DNA of 64,000 nt from Polaromonas sp. AET17H-212 (GTDB lineage: Bacteria > Pseudomonadota > Gammaproteobacteria > Burkholderiales > Burkholderiaceae_C): positions 328,753 through 392,752 of the forward strand of contig NZ_NBZW01000002.1 in the NCBI RefSeq assembly GCF_002379085.1. The letters run 5' to 3'. The notes under the pieces were generated by a model, which was given only the letters and a program-made list of their open reading frames with translations, did not search any database and was not told where the DNA came from. The first letter of the stretch is position 1. Each line of letters opens with the position of its first letter. This document shows positions 25,571-34,017 of this stretch, one piece after another. Position numbers and translations under genes: made by a program.

Positions 25571-26539
25571 ATGAACGTATCGAAACTCCTTGCCGCCTGC
25601 GTGATCGCCATCGGCAGCATCGCCGCAGCCGGCGCGCAGACCTGGCCGGCCAAGCCCGTCAGACTGGTGGTGCCGTATCCGGCGGGCGGCGGCGTCGATC
25701 CGGTCGCACGCCTGGTCGGCCAGAAGCTGGCCGAGCGCTGGAAACAGCCCGTGATCGTCGACAACAAGCCGGGCGCCAGCGGATCCATAGGCGCCAGCTA
25801 CGTCGCGCACGCTGCACCGGACGGCTTGACCATCATGATGTCGGCGACCGCCGAGGTCGCGATCAACCAGTTCATCATGGAAAAAATGTCATACAACCCG
25901 GAGACCGATCTGGTCCCGGTCACGCTCGCCGTGCGTCTCCCCTTCGTGCTGGTGACGAGTCCGTCGCGCCCGTATTCCACGGCCGCCGAGCTTGTTGCCT
26001 ACGTGAAGAAAAATCCCAACAAAGTGACCTATGCCTCATCCGGCCCGGGGACACCACAACACCTGGCTGCTGTGCTGCTGGAACAACTCAGCGGTGTAAA
26101 AATGATCCATGTCCCTTACAAGGGCGTGGCGCCGTCGATCGCTGATCTGCTGGCCGGTCATGTCGATATCGGGTTCGCCGGTTTGCCCACGGCACTGCCG
26201 CATATCCAGACCGCTGCATTGAAAGCGCTGGGTGTTTCGTCCAAAACGGCCTCGGCTGCTGCACCGAAAATCCCGCCACTGGCGGCCACCCCGGGGCTGG
26301 AAGGCTTTGAGCTGAACCAGTGGTTTGGCGTGTTTGTGCCTGCGGGTACGCCAGACACCGTGGTGCAGCGTATCCAGAAGGATATCTCCGAGGTGCTGCA
26401 AATGCCGGACGTCAAAGAAGCGCTCGAAAAACAAGGTGCGCAGCCAAGCGGCATGCCGACGGCGGAATTCGCCGCTTATTTGAAGAGCGAGCGCAAGAAA
26501 TTCGAGAACATCGTCAAGAGCGCGAATATCCAGCCGTAA
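25571..26539 (+). CDS. Bug-family (TctC-like) periplasmic substrate-binding protein
   Basis: A 322-residue protein with a Sec signal peptide (MNVSKLLAACVIAIGSIAAAGA) and the Bug core: PVRLVVPYPAGGGVDPVAR, VIVDNKPGASGSIGA, VPYKGVAPSIADLLAGHVDI and FGVFVPAGTPDTVVQRI. Bug proteins bind small carboxylates for tripartite tricarboxylate transporters; no TctA/TctB genes are nearby, as is common for orphan Bug proteins. The ATG at 25571 follows AAAGGG. Confidence 0.93.
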   Translation: MNVSKLLAACVIAIGSIAAAGAQTWPAKPVRLVVPYPAGGGVDPVARLVGQKLAERWKQPVIVDNKPGASGSIGASYVAHAAPDGLTIMMSATAEVAINQFIMEKMSYNPETDLVPVTLAVRLPFVLVTSPSRPYSTAAELVAYVKKNPNKVTYASSGPGTPQHLAAVLLEQLSGVKMIHVPYKGVAPSIADLLAGHVDIGFAGLPTALPHIQTAALKALGVSSKTASAAAPKIPPLAATPGLEGFELNQWFGVFVPAGTPDTVVQRIQKDISEVLQMPDVKEALEKQGAQPSGMPTAEFAAYLKSERKKFENIVKSANIQP

Positions 26540-26626
26540 GCGGCCGCTCCCGGCGCCGCGCTATCCCTCGCCGCCCCGAAAGCCCTGGCCGGCCGGCACA
26601 GAGGGCGAGCTCATGCGGCTTGCCTT

Positions 26627-26872
26627 TCAGCGCCCGGTCGGGCAGTAGCTGTTTTTCGGCTCTTCACCGCGCAGGTACTGCAATTCCTCTTCCTCGGTCG
26701 CCTTGCGCACCGACGCCAGCTTGGCGCGGTCGCCGTACAGGTCTTTCAGGGTGTCGGTCATTTTCTGGAACGGATCGTCGTTGGGGCCGAAGGCCCTGAA
26801 CCAGCGGCGCGCACGGCCTTCGTAGTGGAAGTCCACGACCCAGATGACGGAGGTCTTGAAAAATTCAGCCAT
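26627..26872 (-). CDS. Conserved-looking hypothetical protein, 81 aa
   Basis: Starts MAEFFKTSVIWVVDFHYEGR and ends with a charged helix (KATEEEELQYLRGEEPKN). It contains many aromatic residues (W, F, Y) and no membrane segment or known motif. The start at 26872 gives a compact protein; a longer open frame upstream reads as Pro/Arg-rich noise. Function unknown. Confidence 0.6.
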   Translation of the reverse strand: MAEFFKTSVIWVVDFHYEGRARRWFRAFGPNDDPFQKMTDTLKDLYGDRAKLASVRKATEEEELQYLRGEEPKNSYCPTGR

Positions 26873-27100
26873 GCGAATGTGTGATCCGGTGGGATGACCG
26901 GCCGGGGATGGCGTTGTCCCTCGGCCTGGTAATTTGCCATTGTAGGCAACTGCCGGGAACGTTGTTGCACGGAATGGCCAGCGTTTTTCATGTCGCCGGG
27001 CGCAGGGCGCCTGCCGACGCGGTAACCTTGGTCTGGTCGTTGCCGGAAATATCAACTGGGCGCCGATGTTTTCGTCGAACCGTCCATCAGGGAGAAATGA

Positions 27101-27355
27101 ATGAACCGGGATTTTGTCATGCGTCTGCTTCACGAGCGGATGGACCAGCCGGACCTGACCGAGGGGCGGGTGTTTGACATGGGCACGCTGGCCGAGGTGC
27201 TGATCAACGAGCTGGCGGAGAGCTGGGAACAGATTCCCGAGCGCACCCGCGCCGTCATGATGGGCGCTGCCTTTGACCTGGTGGTGCAGGACCTGACGCT
27301 GCAGGAGGCCGACATCGAGGCGGCGCTGGTGATTGAAGGCCTGAAGAAGAAATAG
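27101..27355 (+). CDS. Hypothetical protein, 84 aa
   Basis: Starts MNRDFVMRLLHERMDQPDL and contains AEVLINELAESWEQIPERTR; acidic and probably all-helical, with no Cys, signal or membrane segment. The ribosome-binding site AGGGAGAAATGA is good. It is not obviously related to its neighbours. Function unknown. Confidence 0.65.
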   Translation: MNRDFVMRLLHERMDQPDLTEGRVFDMGTLAEVLINELAESWEQIPERTRAVMMGAAFDLVVQDLTLQEADIEAALVIEGLKKK

Positions 27356-27459
27356 CGCGCAGGTCCGGCAAGCACCGCCCTTGCGTCCTCCCGCAACGCG
27401 CTGGCGAGCCGCGCGCCGCAAGCCTTGAGACAGCGTTGGGCTGGCATCACAATGGGCGC

Positions 27460-28119
27460 ATGCGCAAACACTTTTCCGAAACCACCGGCCCGCAGCGCCT
27501 GGTGTATGGCCTCGCGGCGGGCCTGGCCACGGCGGCGTTGCCGCTGCCGCTGGCCTGGCCGCTGCGCGGCTTGCTCGGCTGGTGTGCGGGCGTGGCCGTC
27601 TACCTGTTGCTGGCCTGGTGGCTGGCCATGGGTTTTGACGCCAGACGCACCCGCGAACGCGCCCAGGCGCAGGACGAGCCCAGCGTGGTGATTTTCCTGA
27701 TGCTGCTGCTGGCGACCCTGGCCTGTGTGGCGGCCATTGTGTTCATGATGCAGCAGAGCCGGGACCTCTCGGGCCTGGGACGCACACTGCATATTGCCTT
27801 GTCGATGGCGGCGCTGGCGGCGTCCTGGCTGTTCATTCAGGCAATTTTTGCGTTTCATTACGCGCACCGCTATTACCAGGAAGAAAAGCGCAAACAGCCC
27901 GCCGGGGCCGGCCTGCTGTTTCCCGGCGGGCTGGACCCCGACTATTTCGATTTTTTATATTACGCCCACGTGGTCGGCATGACCTCGCAGGTGTCCGACG
28001 TGCAGGTGACCTCGCGCGCGATGCGCCGGCTCACGACGGTCCACGCCGTGTTGTCCTTTGCCTTCAACATGCTGATCCTGGCACTCAGCATCAATGTGGT
28101 GGCGGGCGCCCTGCAGTAA
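27460..28119 (+). CDS. DUF1345 membrane protein
   Basis: A 219-residue protein with five or six membrane helices. The C-terminal half has the DUF1345 pattern: FHYAHRYY, then DYFDFLYYAHVVGMTSQVSD and a final helix AVLSFAFNMLILALSINVV. The role of the family is unknown. I start at the ATG at 27460 rather than at an in-frame TTG 24 bp upstream. Confidence 0.82.
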   Translation: MRKHFSETTGPQRLVYGLAAGLATAALPLPLAWPLRGLLGWCAGVAVYLLLAWWLAMGFDARRTRERAQAQDEPSVVIFLMLLLATLACVAAIVFMMQQSRDLSGLGRTLHIALSMAALAASWLFIQAIFAFHYAHRYYQEEKRKQPAGAGLLFPGGLDPDYFDFLYYAHVVGMTSQVSDVQVTSRAMRRLTTVHAVLSFAFNMLILALSINVVAGALQ

Positions 28120-28139
28120 GCCTGCACCAAGCCCGGCCG

Positions 28140-28310
28140 TCAGCCTTCGCGCAGTTGCTTGTCCAGCGCCCGCTTGTCGGCGTGCCGGGTCGCCGAGCGC
28201 GACTTGCGGTGCGCACCGGCCTTGCGTTTCGCCGCCGGCACGACCAGCGGGTTGCGCGGCCGGGTGGCCTTCAGCTTGAGCTTGATCTTGGTTTTGCGGG
28301 CGGAACTCAT
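28140..28310 (-). CDS. Small, very basic protein (56 aa)
   Basis: Read from the ATG at 28310: MSSARKTKIKLKLKATRP..., ending DKQLREG. About a third of the residues are Lys or Arg, and there are no acidic patches except near the C-terminus. Its ATG overlaps the stop of the EamA gene (ATGA), implying coupled translation. It may bind nucleic acid; function unknown. Confidence 0.6.
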   Translation of the reverse strand: MSSARKTKIKLKLKATRPRNPLVVPAAKRKAGAHRKSRSATRHADKRALDKQLREG

Positions 28311-29224
28311 CGGGGAATTTTAAGCAAACCGGTGGACAGCGCGGTGCCGCAGACGATGACCACGGCGCACACCAGCATCCAGAGCGTGACGGCCTCGCCG
28401 AGAAACAGCACGCCGTAGAACACGGCAAACACCGGCACCACAAACGTCACGGCCAGCGCGCGCGCCGGGCCGGCGGTCTCGATCAGCCGGAAGTACAGGA
28501 TGTAGGCAATGCCGGTGCACAGCACGCCGACCACCAGCAGGGCCAGCCAGGCGCTGCTGCCGGGCATCTTTGCCGGCCACAGCCACAGCGCCGGCAGCGC
28601 CAGGCCCAGGGTGGCGCCGATCTGGCTACCCGCGGCGGTGACCAGCGGCGGCAGGCCGGTCAGGTAACGCTTGGTGTAGCTGGCCGACAGCGCGTAACAA
28701 ATGCAGGCCAGCAGGCAGGCCAGCACGGCCCAGCCCGGCGCCACGCCCGAGGCGTCGGGCTGGAAGGTGGCTTTGTCCCAGGCCAGCATGGCGACCCCGG
28801 CAAAACCGACCACCAGGCCCAGCAGGCGCGAGTGGTTGGGCTTGTCCTTGAGCCAGAGCCAGGCCACGAGTGCACCGAACATCGGCACGGTGGCATTGAG
28901 AATGGCCGACAGCCCGGTCGTGATCGACAGCAGTGCAAACGAAAAGCAGGCAAACGGAATGCCGGAATTGAACACGCCGACCAGAAACACATGGCGCCAG
29001 TTTTTCACCAGCGTCGCGCCGAGCCCGCGCAGCAGCACCAGCGGCAGCAAAAAGGCCGCGGCAATCGCGACGCGCACGGCGGCGGTGGGCAGCGGGCCGA
29101 ACTCGACCGTGCCTATGCGCATGAACAGGAAGGACGAACCCCAGATGGCGGCCAGCAGCACGAAGTCGATGGCCCAATGTTTCGGGCGGGCGGCGGCGGC
29201 TGCGCTTGCAGATGTTGAACTCAA
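28307..29224 (-). CDS. EamA/DMT-family transporter
   Basis: A 305-residue protein with ten predicted membrane helices in two EamA repeats; the first begins AIDFVLLAAIWGSSFLFMRIG and the second AVLACLLACICYALSASYTKRY. It is an inner-membrane drug/metabolite-type exporter of unknown substrate. The start overlaps the stop of ogt by 4 bp, forming a minus-strand operon ogt-eamA-small basic protein. Confidence 0.88.
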   Translation of the reverse strand: MSSTSASAAAAARPKHWAIDFVLLAAIWGSSFLFMRIGTVEFGPLPTAAVRVAIAAAFLLPLVLLRGLGATLVKNWRHVFLVGVFNSGIPFACFSFALLSITTGLSAILNATVPMFGALVAWLWLKDKPNHSRLLGLVVGFAGVAMLAWDKATFQPDASGVAPGWAVLACLLACICYALSASYTKRYLTGLPPLVTAAGSQIGATLGLALPALWLWPAKMPGSSAWLALLVVGVLCTGIAYILYFRLIETAGPARALAVTFVVPVFAVFYGVLFLGEAVTLWMLVCAVVIVCGTALSTGLLKIPR

Positions 29225-29742
29225 GACCGGTGCTCCTGAAGCACACCTTCGAGCTTGAGCAGGGCGGTTTTGCGGTCCAGTCCGCCGGCGTAACCGGTCA
29301 GCGCGCCGTTGGCGCCCATCACGCGGTGGCAGGGCACGATGATGCTGACCGGGTTGCGGCCGACAGCGGCGCCCACGGCGCGCACGGCGGTCGGTTTGCC
29401 GATGCGCCGGCCGACTTCGCTGTAGCTGGCCGTGCCGCCTTGCGGAATGCCCAGCAGCGCCTGCCAGACCGATTGCTGGAACGCGGTGCCATGCGCGAGG
29501 TCCAGCGGGACGTCAAAACGGCTGCGCTGGCCCGCGAAGTAGGCGGTGAGTTGTTGCATCACTTCTTTCAAAACGGGATGGTCGGGATCGCTGGGCCAGA
29601 CCGAAGGCTCAACCAGTTCCGGCGGCAGGTGGCGCTGGCCCTCAAACCAGAGCCCGGCCAGGCCTTTGGCGGTGGCGGCAATGATGATGGTTCCGAGCGG
29701 ACTCTGGAAACGTGTCTGGACGATGGAGGTGTCGAATTTCAT
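29221..29742 (-). CDS. ogt: Methylated-DNA--protein-cysteine methyltransferase
   Basis: A 173-residue protein with the alkyl-acceptor motif IIVPCHRVMG, the preceding helix-turn-helix (YSEVGRRIGKPTAVRAVGAA) and the C-terminal TGYAGGLDRKTALLKLEG. It removes O6-alkyl groups from guanine by suicide transfer to Cys. It lies next to the Ada-AlkA fusion gene on the same strand, forming an alkylation-repair pair. Confidence 0.95.
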   Translation of the reverse strand: MKFDTSIVQTRFQSPLGTIIIAATAKGLAGLWFEGQRHLPPELVEPSVWPSDPDHPVLKEVMQQLTAYFAGQRSRFDVPLDLAHGTAFQQSVWQALLGIPQGGTASYSEVGRRIGKPTAVRAVGAAVGRNPVSIIVPCHRVMGANGALTGYAGGLDRKTALLKLEGVLQEHRS

Positions 29743-29801
29743 GGTGATCTCCTTGAAGTGTCTCTCATTGGCGCAAGCGCCGCGAAGTGTGCTTGCAGGT
29801 G

Positions 29802-31379
29802 TCAGGTGGGTTGTATGCTTTTTGTGGCGCCAGCCCTTGCTGTGCGGTCGCCATCAGCTATCAATTGCGTAGCATCTGGCGGAGGAGTGGCCTGCATGGC
29901 ACCGCTCCAGGCCCGGATCACGGCGTAGCTGCGCCAGGGCTTCCAGGCCAGCGAGGCGAGCTCGGCTTCCCTGGCCGGGTGTTTCAGCCCCTGCACGCCA
30001 AGCGCCTTGTGCAGCGCCACGTCGCCGGCCGGAAAGGCGTCGGGCCAGCGCAGCGCCCGCATCGCGATGTACTGCGCCGTCCAGTCGCCAATGCCGGGCA
30101 GGGCCTTCAGCGCGGCGATGGTGGCGTTGACGTCGGCGCCGCCGTGCAGTTGCAGGCGCTTGTCGGCCACCGCCTGGGCGATGCCGACGATGGCGGTCTG
30201 CCGCTGCTTGACGATGCCGAGCTGGCCCAGCGCGTCGCCGCTGGCCTGCGCCAGCACCGCCGCGGCAGGAAAAAGTCGCGTCAGCGCGGGCCAGGGGGTG
30301 TCGATCGGTTCGCCGAACTTGTCCACCATGCGCTGTGCCAATGTGCGCGCCGCCGCCACCGTGATCTGCTGGCCCAGCACCGCACGCACTGCCAGTTCAT
30401 AACCGTCCATCGCGCCGGGCACGCGCAGGCCGTCGCCGCCCGGAAAACCGGCGTGCAGCACGGCGTTGATGGCCTGCGGGTCGGCGTCGAGGTCCAGCAT
30501 GGCGCGCAGCCGCCGTATCACCAGCGGCAGCACCTCGCGCAGCGAGTCGCTGATGCGCAGCACGACGTGGCAGCGGCTTTCGTCGAAGCTGGCGTGGATC
30601 CAGCCGGCGTGCACCTTGCCGCCAGACTCAACGCGAAAAGTGCGTCCCATCCCCATTCCGCCTGCGCCGTCAGCTACAAATTCGATAGCGTTGATCTGGC
30701 GTTTGCTGAAAAAACCCGTCATCGCCGCCACGTCGTAGGGCGGGCGGTAACCGAGCCTGACGGTGATGCCGGTGTCCGGCGAGGTGGCGCCCTGGCGCCG
30801 CATCTGCGTCGGGTTCAGGCCGTAGTGGCCGACAAAGGCCGCGTTGAAGCGCCGCACGCTGGCGAAGCCGCTGATCAGCGCCACCTGCGTGACGGGCAGG
30901 GCGGTGTCGGCCAGCAGCTGCTTGGCCGTCAGCAGCCGGCGCGTCTGCAGGTACTGCAGGGGCGACACGCCGAACTGCGTCTCGAAAATCCGCCGCACGT
31001 GGCGGTCGCTGACCCCCAGCTTGGCGGCCAGCAGTTCGACGGACGGTGCGGCTTCCGTCCAGGCCTCGGGTTCATCCAGCAGGCGGGCCGCCTGGTGCGC
31101 CAGGATGTAAGAGGCGTCCTGGATCGACCAGACCACCGAGTGCGGCGCCAGTTCCGGCCGGCAGCGCAGGCAGGGCCGGAAGCCCGCGTTTTCGGCCTGG
31201 GCGGCATGGCCGAAGAAGCGGCAGTTCTCGCGTTTGGGCGTTTTGACGCTGCAGACCGGCCGGCAGTAAATGCCGGTGGAGGTCACCCCTGTAAAAAAGC
31301 GGCCGTCAAAGCGGGCGTCCCGCGCTTTCAGCGCGAGGTAGCAGGCATCGTCGGCGAGTGGGGTGGCATCCGGGGTCAT
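29802..31379 (-). CDS. alkA: Ada-AlkA fusion: methyl sensor, AraC-type HTH and 3-methyladenine DNA glycosylase
   Basis: A 525-residue protein from the ATG at 31379; a longer frame to 31517 overlaps the next gene's leader. Residues ~5-75 are the Ada zinc domain with four Cys (YCRPVC and PCLRCRP), the methyl-accepting sensor of alkylated phosphotriesters. Then come an AraC-type HTH (VSDRHVRRIFETQFGVSP) and an AlkA glycosylase domain with the helix-hairpin-helix LPGIGDWTAQYIAMRAL and catalytic Asp in GDVALHKAL. One chain thus senses damage, activates transcription and excises bases. A short repeat-like insert is described in the findings. Confidence 0.93.
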   Translation of the reverse strand: MTPDATPLADDACYLALKARDARFDGRFFTGVTSTGIYCRPVCSVKTPKRENCRFFGHAAQAENAGFRPCLRCRPELAPHSVVWSIQDASYILAHQAARLLDEPEAWTEAAPSVELLAAKLGVSDRHVRRIFETQFGVSPLQYLQTRRLLTAKQLLADTALPVTQVALISGFASVRRFNAAFVGHYGLNPTQMRRQGATSPDTGITVRLGYRPPYDVAAMTGFFSKRQINAIEFVADGAGGMGMGRTFRVESGGKVHAGWIHASFDESRCHVVLRISDSLREVLPLVIRRLRAMLDLDADPQAINAVLHAGFPGGDGLRVPGAMDGYELAVRAVLGQQITVAAARTLAQRMVDKFGEPIDTPWPALTRLFPAAAVLAQASGDALGQLGIVKQRQTAIVGIAQAVADKRLQLHGGADVNATIAALKALPGIGDWTAQYIAMRALRWPDAFPAGDVALHKALGVQGLKHPAREAELASLAWKPWRSYAVIRAWSGAMQATPPPDATQLIADGDRTARAGATKSIQPT

Positions 31380-31491
31380 GGGCTCGATGATACGTGGCGG
31401 GCGGGTTTTGACTAGCCGTTTTCGGACATCTCCCGCGCGCGCCCGGCGCCTACAATCGGCGCTGTTTCGCAACCCCAGGAGTGCCCACCCC

Positions 31492-32949
31492 ATGCAGCTT
31501 GACGCATCCATTTTCAAGGCTTACGACATCCGCGGCGTGGTGCCTTCTACTGTCAATGAACCGGTCGCCGAGGCCCTGGGCCGGGCTTTCGGCAGCATCG
31601 CCCTGGCCCAGGGTGAACAGACGGTGGCGGTGGGACGCGACGGGCGCCTCAGCGGGCCGGCCCTGAGCGCGGCGCTGATGCGCGGCCTGGTGGCCAGCGG
31701 TGTGGATGTGGTTGACATCGGCATGGCCACCACGCCCATGCTGTATTTCGCGGCCAGCACGCTGGCCAGCTCCGGCATCCAGATCACCGGCAGCCACAAC
31801 CCGAAGGACTACAACGGCTTCAAGATGGTGCTGGCCGGCCGCGCCATTTACGGCGAGGACATCCAGGCCCTGCGCCGCAGCATGGAGGCCGAAGGCTGGG
31901 TCGCACCGGCCCGCACGGGGCGCATCACCAACGTCAATGTGCTCGCGGCCTACCGCGACCGCATCGTGGCCGACATCAAGCTGACACGGCCCATGAAAAT
32001 TGTCATCGACTCCGGCAACGGCATTGCCGGGGCCTCGGCGCCCGGCATCTTCCGCGCGCTGGGCTGCGAGGTGACCGAGCTGTTCAGCGAGGTCGATGGC
32101 ACGTTTCCGAACCACCACCCCGACCCGAGCAAGCCGGAAAACCTCAAGGACCTGATCACCGCGCTGCAGTCCGGCGGCGCCGAACTGGGCCTGGCCTTTG
32201 ACGGCGACGGCGACCGGCTCGGCATCGTCACGCGCGACGGCAACAACATCTACCCCGACCGCCAGATGATGCTGTTTGCGCGCGATGTGTTGTCACGCGC
32301 GCCGGGCGGCGCCATTGTGTTCGACGTGAAGTGTTCGCAGCGCCTGGCGCCCGAAATCGAGGCCGCCGGCGGCGTGCCCATGATGTACCGCACCGGCCAC
32401 TCGCTGATCAAGGCGAAGATGAAGGAAGTCAATTCGCCGCTGGGCGGCGAAATGAGCGGCCACATCTTCTTCCAGGAGCGCTGGTACGGCTTTGACGACG
32501 GCACCTATGCCGGCGCCCGCCTGCTGGAAATCGTCAGCCGCGCGCCCGACGCCGGGGCCCTGCTCAATGCCCTGCCCACCAGCTTCAGCACGCCCGAACT
32601 CAACGTGGCCTGCCGCGAGGGCGAACCGCACACCGTGGTGGACGCGCTGGTGTCCCTGGCCATGGAGGCGATGCGCGATGCCGGTCCCTCGCCGGCCGGT
32701 CCCGATCCCTCGGGCGCCAGCGCCTTGCGCGAAGCCCTCAACGCCGGCGCCAAAATTTCCACGATTGATGGCGTGCGCATCGACTGGGCCGACGGCTTCG
32801 GCCTGATTCGTGCCTCCAACACCACGCCGGTGCTGGTGCTGCGTTTTGAAGGCCGCACACCGGAGGCGCTGGCGCGTATCCAGGCCGACATGCTGGGCCT
32901 GCTGCGCAGCGTCAAGCCCGATGCGAGTTTTGCGGTGGCGGCGCACTGA
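31492..32949 (+). CDS. Phosphomannomutase/phosphoglucomutase
   Basis: A 485-residue protein of the alpha-D-phosphohexomutase family. Phosphoserine loop with Ser101 (TGSHNPKDYNG), metal-binding loop starting Asp237 (DGDGDRLG), sugar-binding loop GEMSGHIFF and C-terminal phosphate loop (RASNTTPVLVLRFEG). It interconverts hexose 1- and 6-phosphates for LPS or exopolysaccharide precursors, fitting the LPS genes that follow. The ATG at 31492 has AGGAG upstream. Confidence 0.94.
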   Translation: MQLDASIFKAYDIRGVVPSTVNEPVAEALGRAFGSIALAQGEQTVAVGRDGRLSGPALSAALMRGLVASGVDVVDIGMATTPMLYFAASTLASSGIQITGSHNPKDYNGFKMVLAGRAIYGEDIQALRRSMEAEGWVAPARTGRITNVNVLAAYRDRIVADIKLTRPMKIVIDSGNGIAGASAPGIFRALGCEVTELFSEVDGTFPNHHPDPSKPENLKDLITALQSGGAELGLAFDGDGDRLGIVTRDGNNIYPDRQMMLFARDVLSRAPGGAIVFDVKCSQRLAPEIEAAGGVPMMYRTGHSLIKAKMKEVNSPLGGEMSGHIFFQERWYGFDDGTYAGARLLEIVSRAPDAGALLNALPTSFSTPELNVACREGEPHTVVDALVSLAMEAMRDAGPSPAGPDPSGASALREALNAGAKISTIDGVRIDWADGFGLIRASNTTPVLVLRFEGRTPEALARIQADMLGLLRSVKPDASFAVAAH

Positions 32950-32961
32950 GCACACCGCGCA

Positions 32962-34017
32962 GTGAGAATCCTCCTGGTCAAACTCTCGTCGCTCGGCGAC
33001 GTGGTGCACACCTTGCCGGTGGTGCAGGACATCCTGGCGGCGCGCCCCGGCGCGCAGATCGACTGGGTGGTGGAAAGGTCGTTTGCGCCGCTGCTGTCCC
33101 CGCTGCGGGCGAGTGGGCATCTGCAGCACGTCATCCCCTGCGAGCTGCGCCGCTGGCGCAAAGCGCCGCTGGCGTCGGCGACGCGAGCCGAGTGGGGCGC
33201 TTTCAAAAAGCAACTGCAGGCCCAGCCCTACGACGCGGTGATCGACCTGCAGGGCCTGACCAAGTCCGCCCTGGTGGCGCGCCTGGCCCGGCTGGCGCCG
33301 GGCGGCAAGCGTTATGCGCTGGCCAACCAGACCGAGGGTTCGGCCTACGAGGCGCCGACGCGCTGGGTCGCCGACGTGGCGATTGCCATGGCGCCGCACA
33401 TCCATGCCATGCAACGCGGACGCGAGCTGTGCGCGCGCGCCCTGGGCTACGCCTTGCCGCCGGTTCCGGATTTTGGATTAAAAGTGCTTTCAGCCCATAT
33501 GAAACGTGCGCAGGGTGCTCCTGAAATAATAGCGTTCGTGCACGGCACCTCGCGCGCCGACAAGCAGTGGCCGCTGGAAAACTGGGTCAGGCTGGGCCGG
33601 CAGCTCATTGCGCACGGCTACCGCATTGCCTTGCCGCACGGCAGCACGGACGAACTGGCGACCAGTCAGGCCATTGCTGCGGGCTTGAACGCCGGTAGTG
33701 CGGAAGATCGGGGCATCGTGTGGCCGCGCCTGTCGCTCGACGCGCTGACGCAGCACCTAGCGCAATGCGTCGGCGTCATCGGCGTGGACAGCGGCCTGAG
33801 CCACATTGCCGTTGCGCTCGACCTGCCGCATGTGCAGATCTACAACTTCGACACGGCCTGGCGCACCGGGCCATTACCGGTGCCTGCGGGCTCAGGTGCC
33901 CAGCGCCAGCTCAGCGTTTTTGCCCGGCCTACACCGTCGGTGCAGGCGGTCTGGGACGCCTGGCTCAGTTGCCAGCCGCTCCCGGCGCAGGTGTCCGAAT
34001 GGGCGCCGCTTCCCTGA
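32962..34017 (+). CDS. waaC: Lipopolysaccharide heptosyltransferase I
   Basis: A 351-residue GT9-family protein: N-terminus RILLVKLSSLGDVVHTLPVV, acceptor-side DWVVERSFAPLL, and donor site GVDSGLSHIAVALDLPHVQIYNFDTAWRTGP. It adds the first heptose to Kdo of the LPS inner core. The start is GTG, 12 bp after the mutase. An internal segment near residues 173-193 (KVLSAHMKRAQGAPEIIAF) coincides with a short dispersed repeat. Its stop overlaps waaA (TGATG). Confidence 0.93.
   Translation: MRILLVKLSSLGDVVHTLPVVQDILAARPGAQIDWVVERSFAPLLSPLRASGHLQHVIPCELRRWRKAPLASATRAEWGAFKKQLQAQPYDAVIDLQGLTKSALVARLARLAPGGKRYALANQTEGSAYEAPTRWVADVAIAMAPHIHAMQRGRELCARALGYALPPVPDFGLKVLSAHMKRAQGAPEIIAFVHGTSRADKQWPLENWVRLGRQLIAHGYRIALPHGSTDELATSQAIAAGLNAGSAEDRGIVWPRLSLDALTQHLAQCVGVIGVDSGLSHIAVALDLPHVQIYNFDTAWRTGPLPVPAGSGAQRQLSVFARPTPSVQAVWDAWLSCQPLPAQVSEWAPLP

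Noticed and set aside
29787..31415. A 542-codon plus-strand frame over ada-alkA
   Set aside because: Shadow of a well-supported minus-strand gene; no domain-like pattern.
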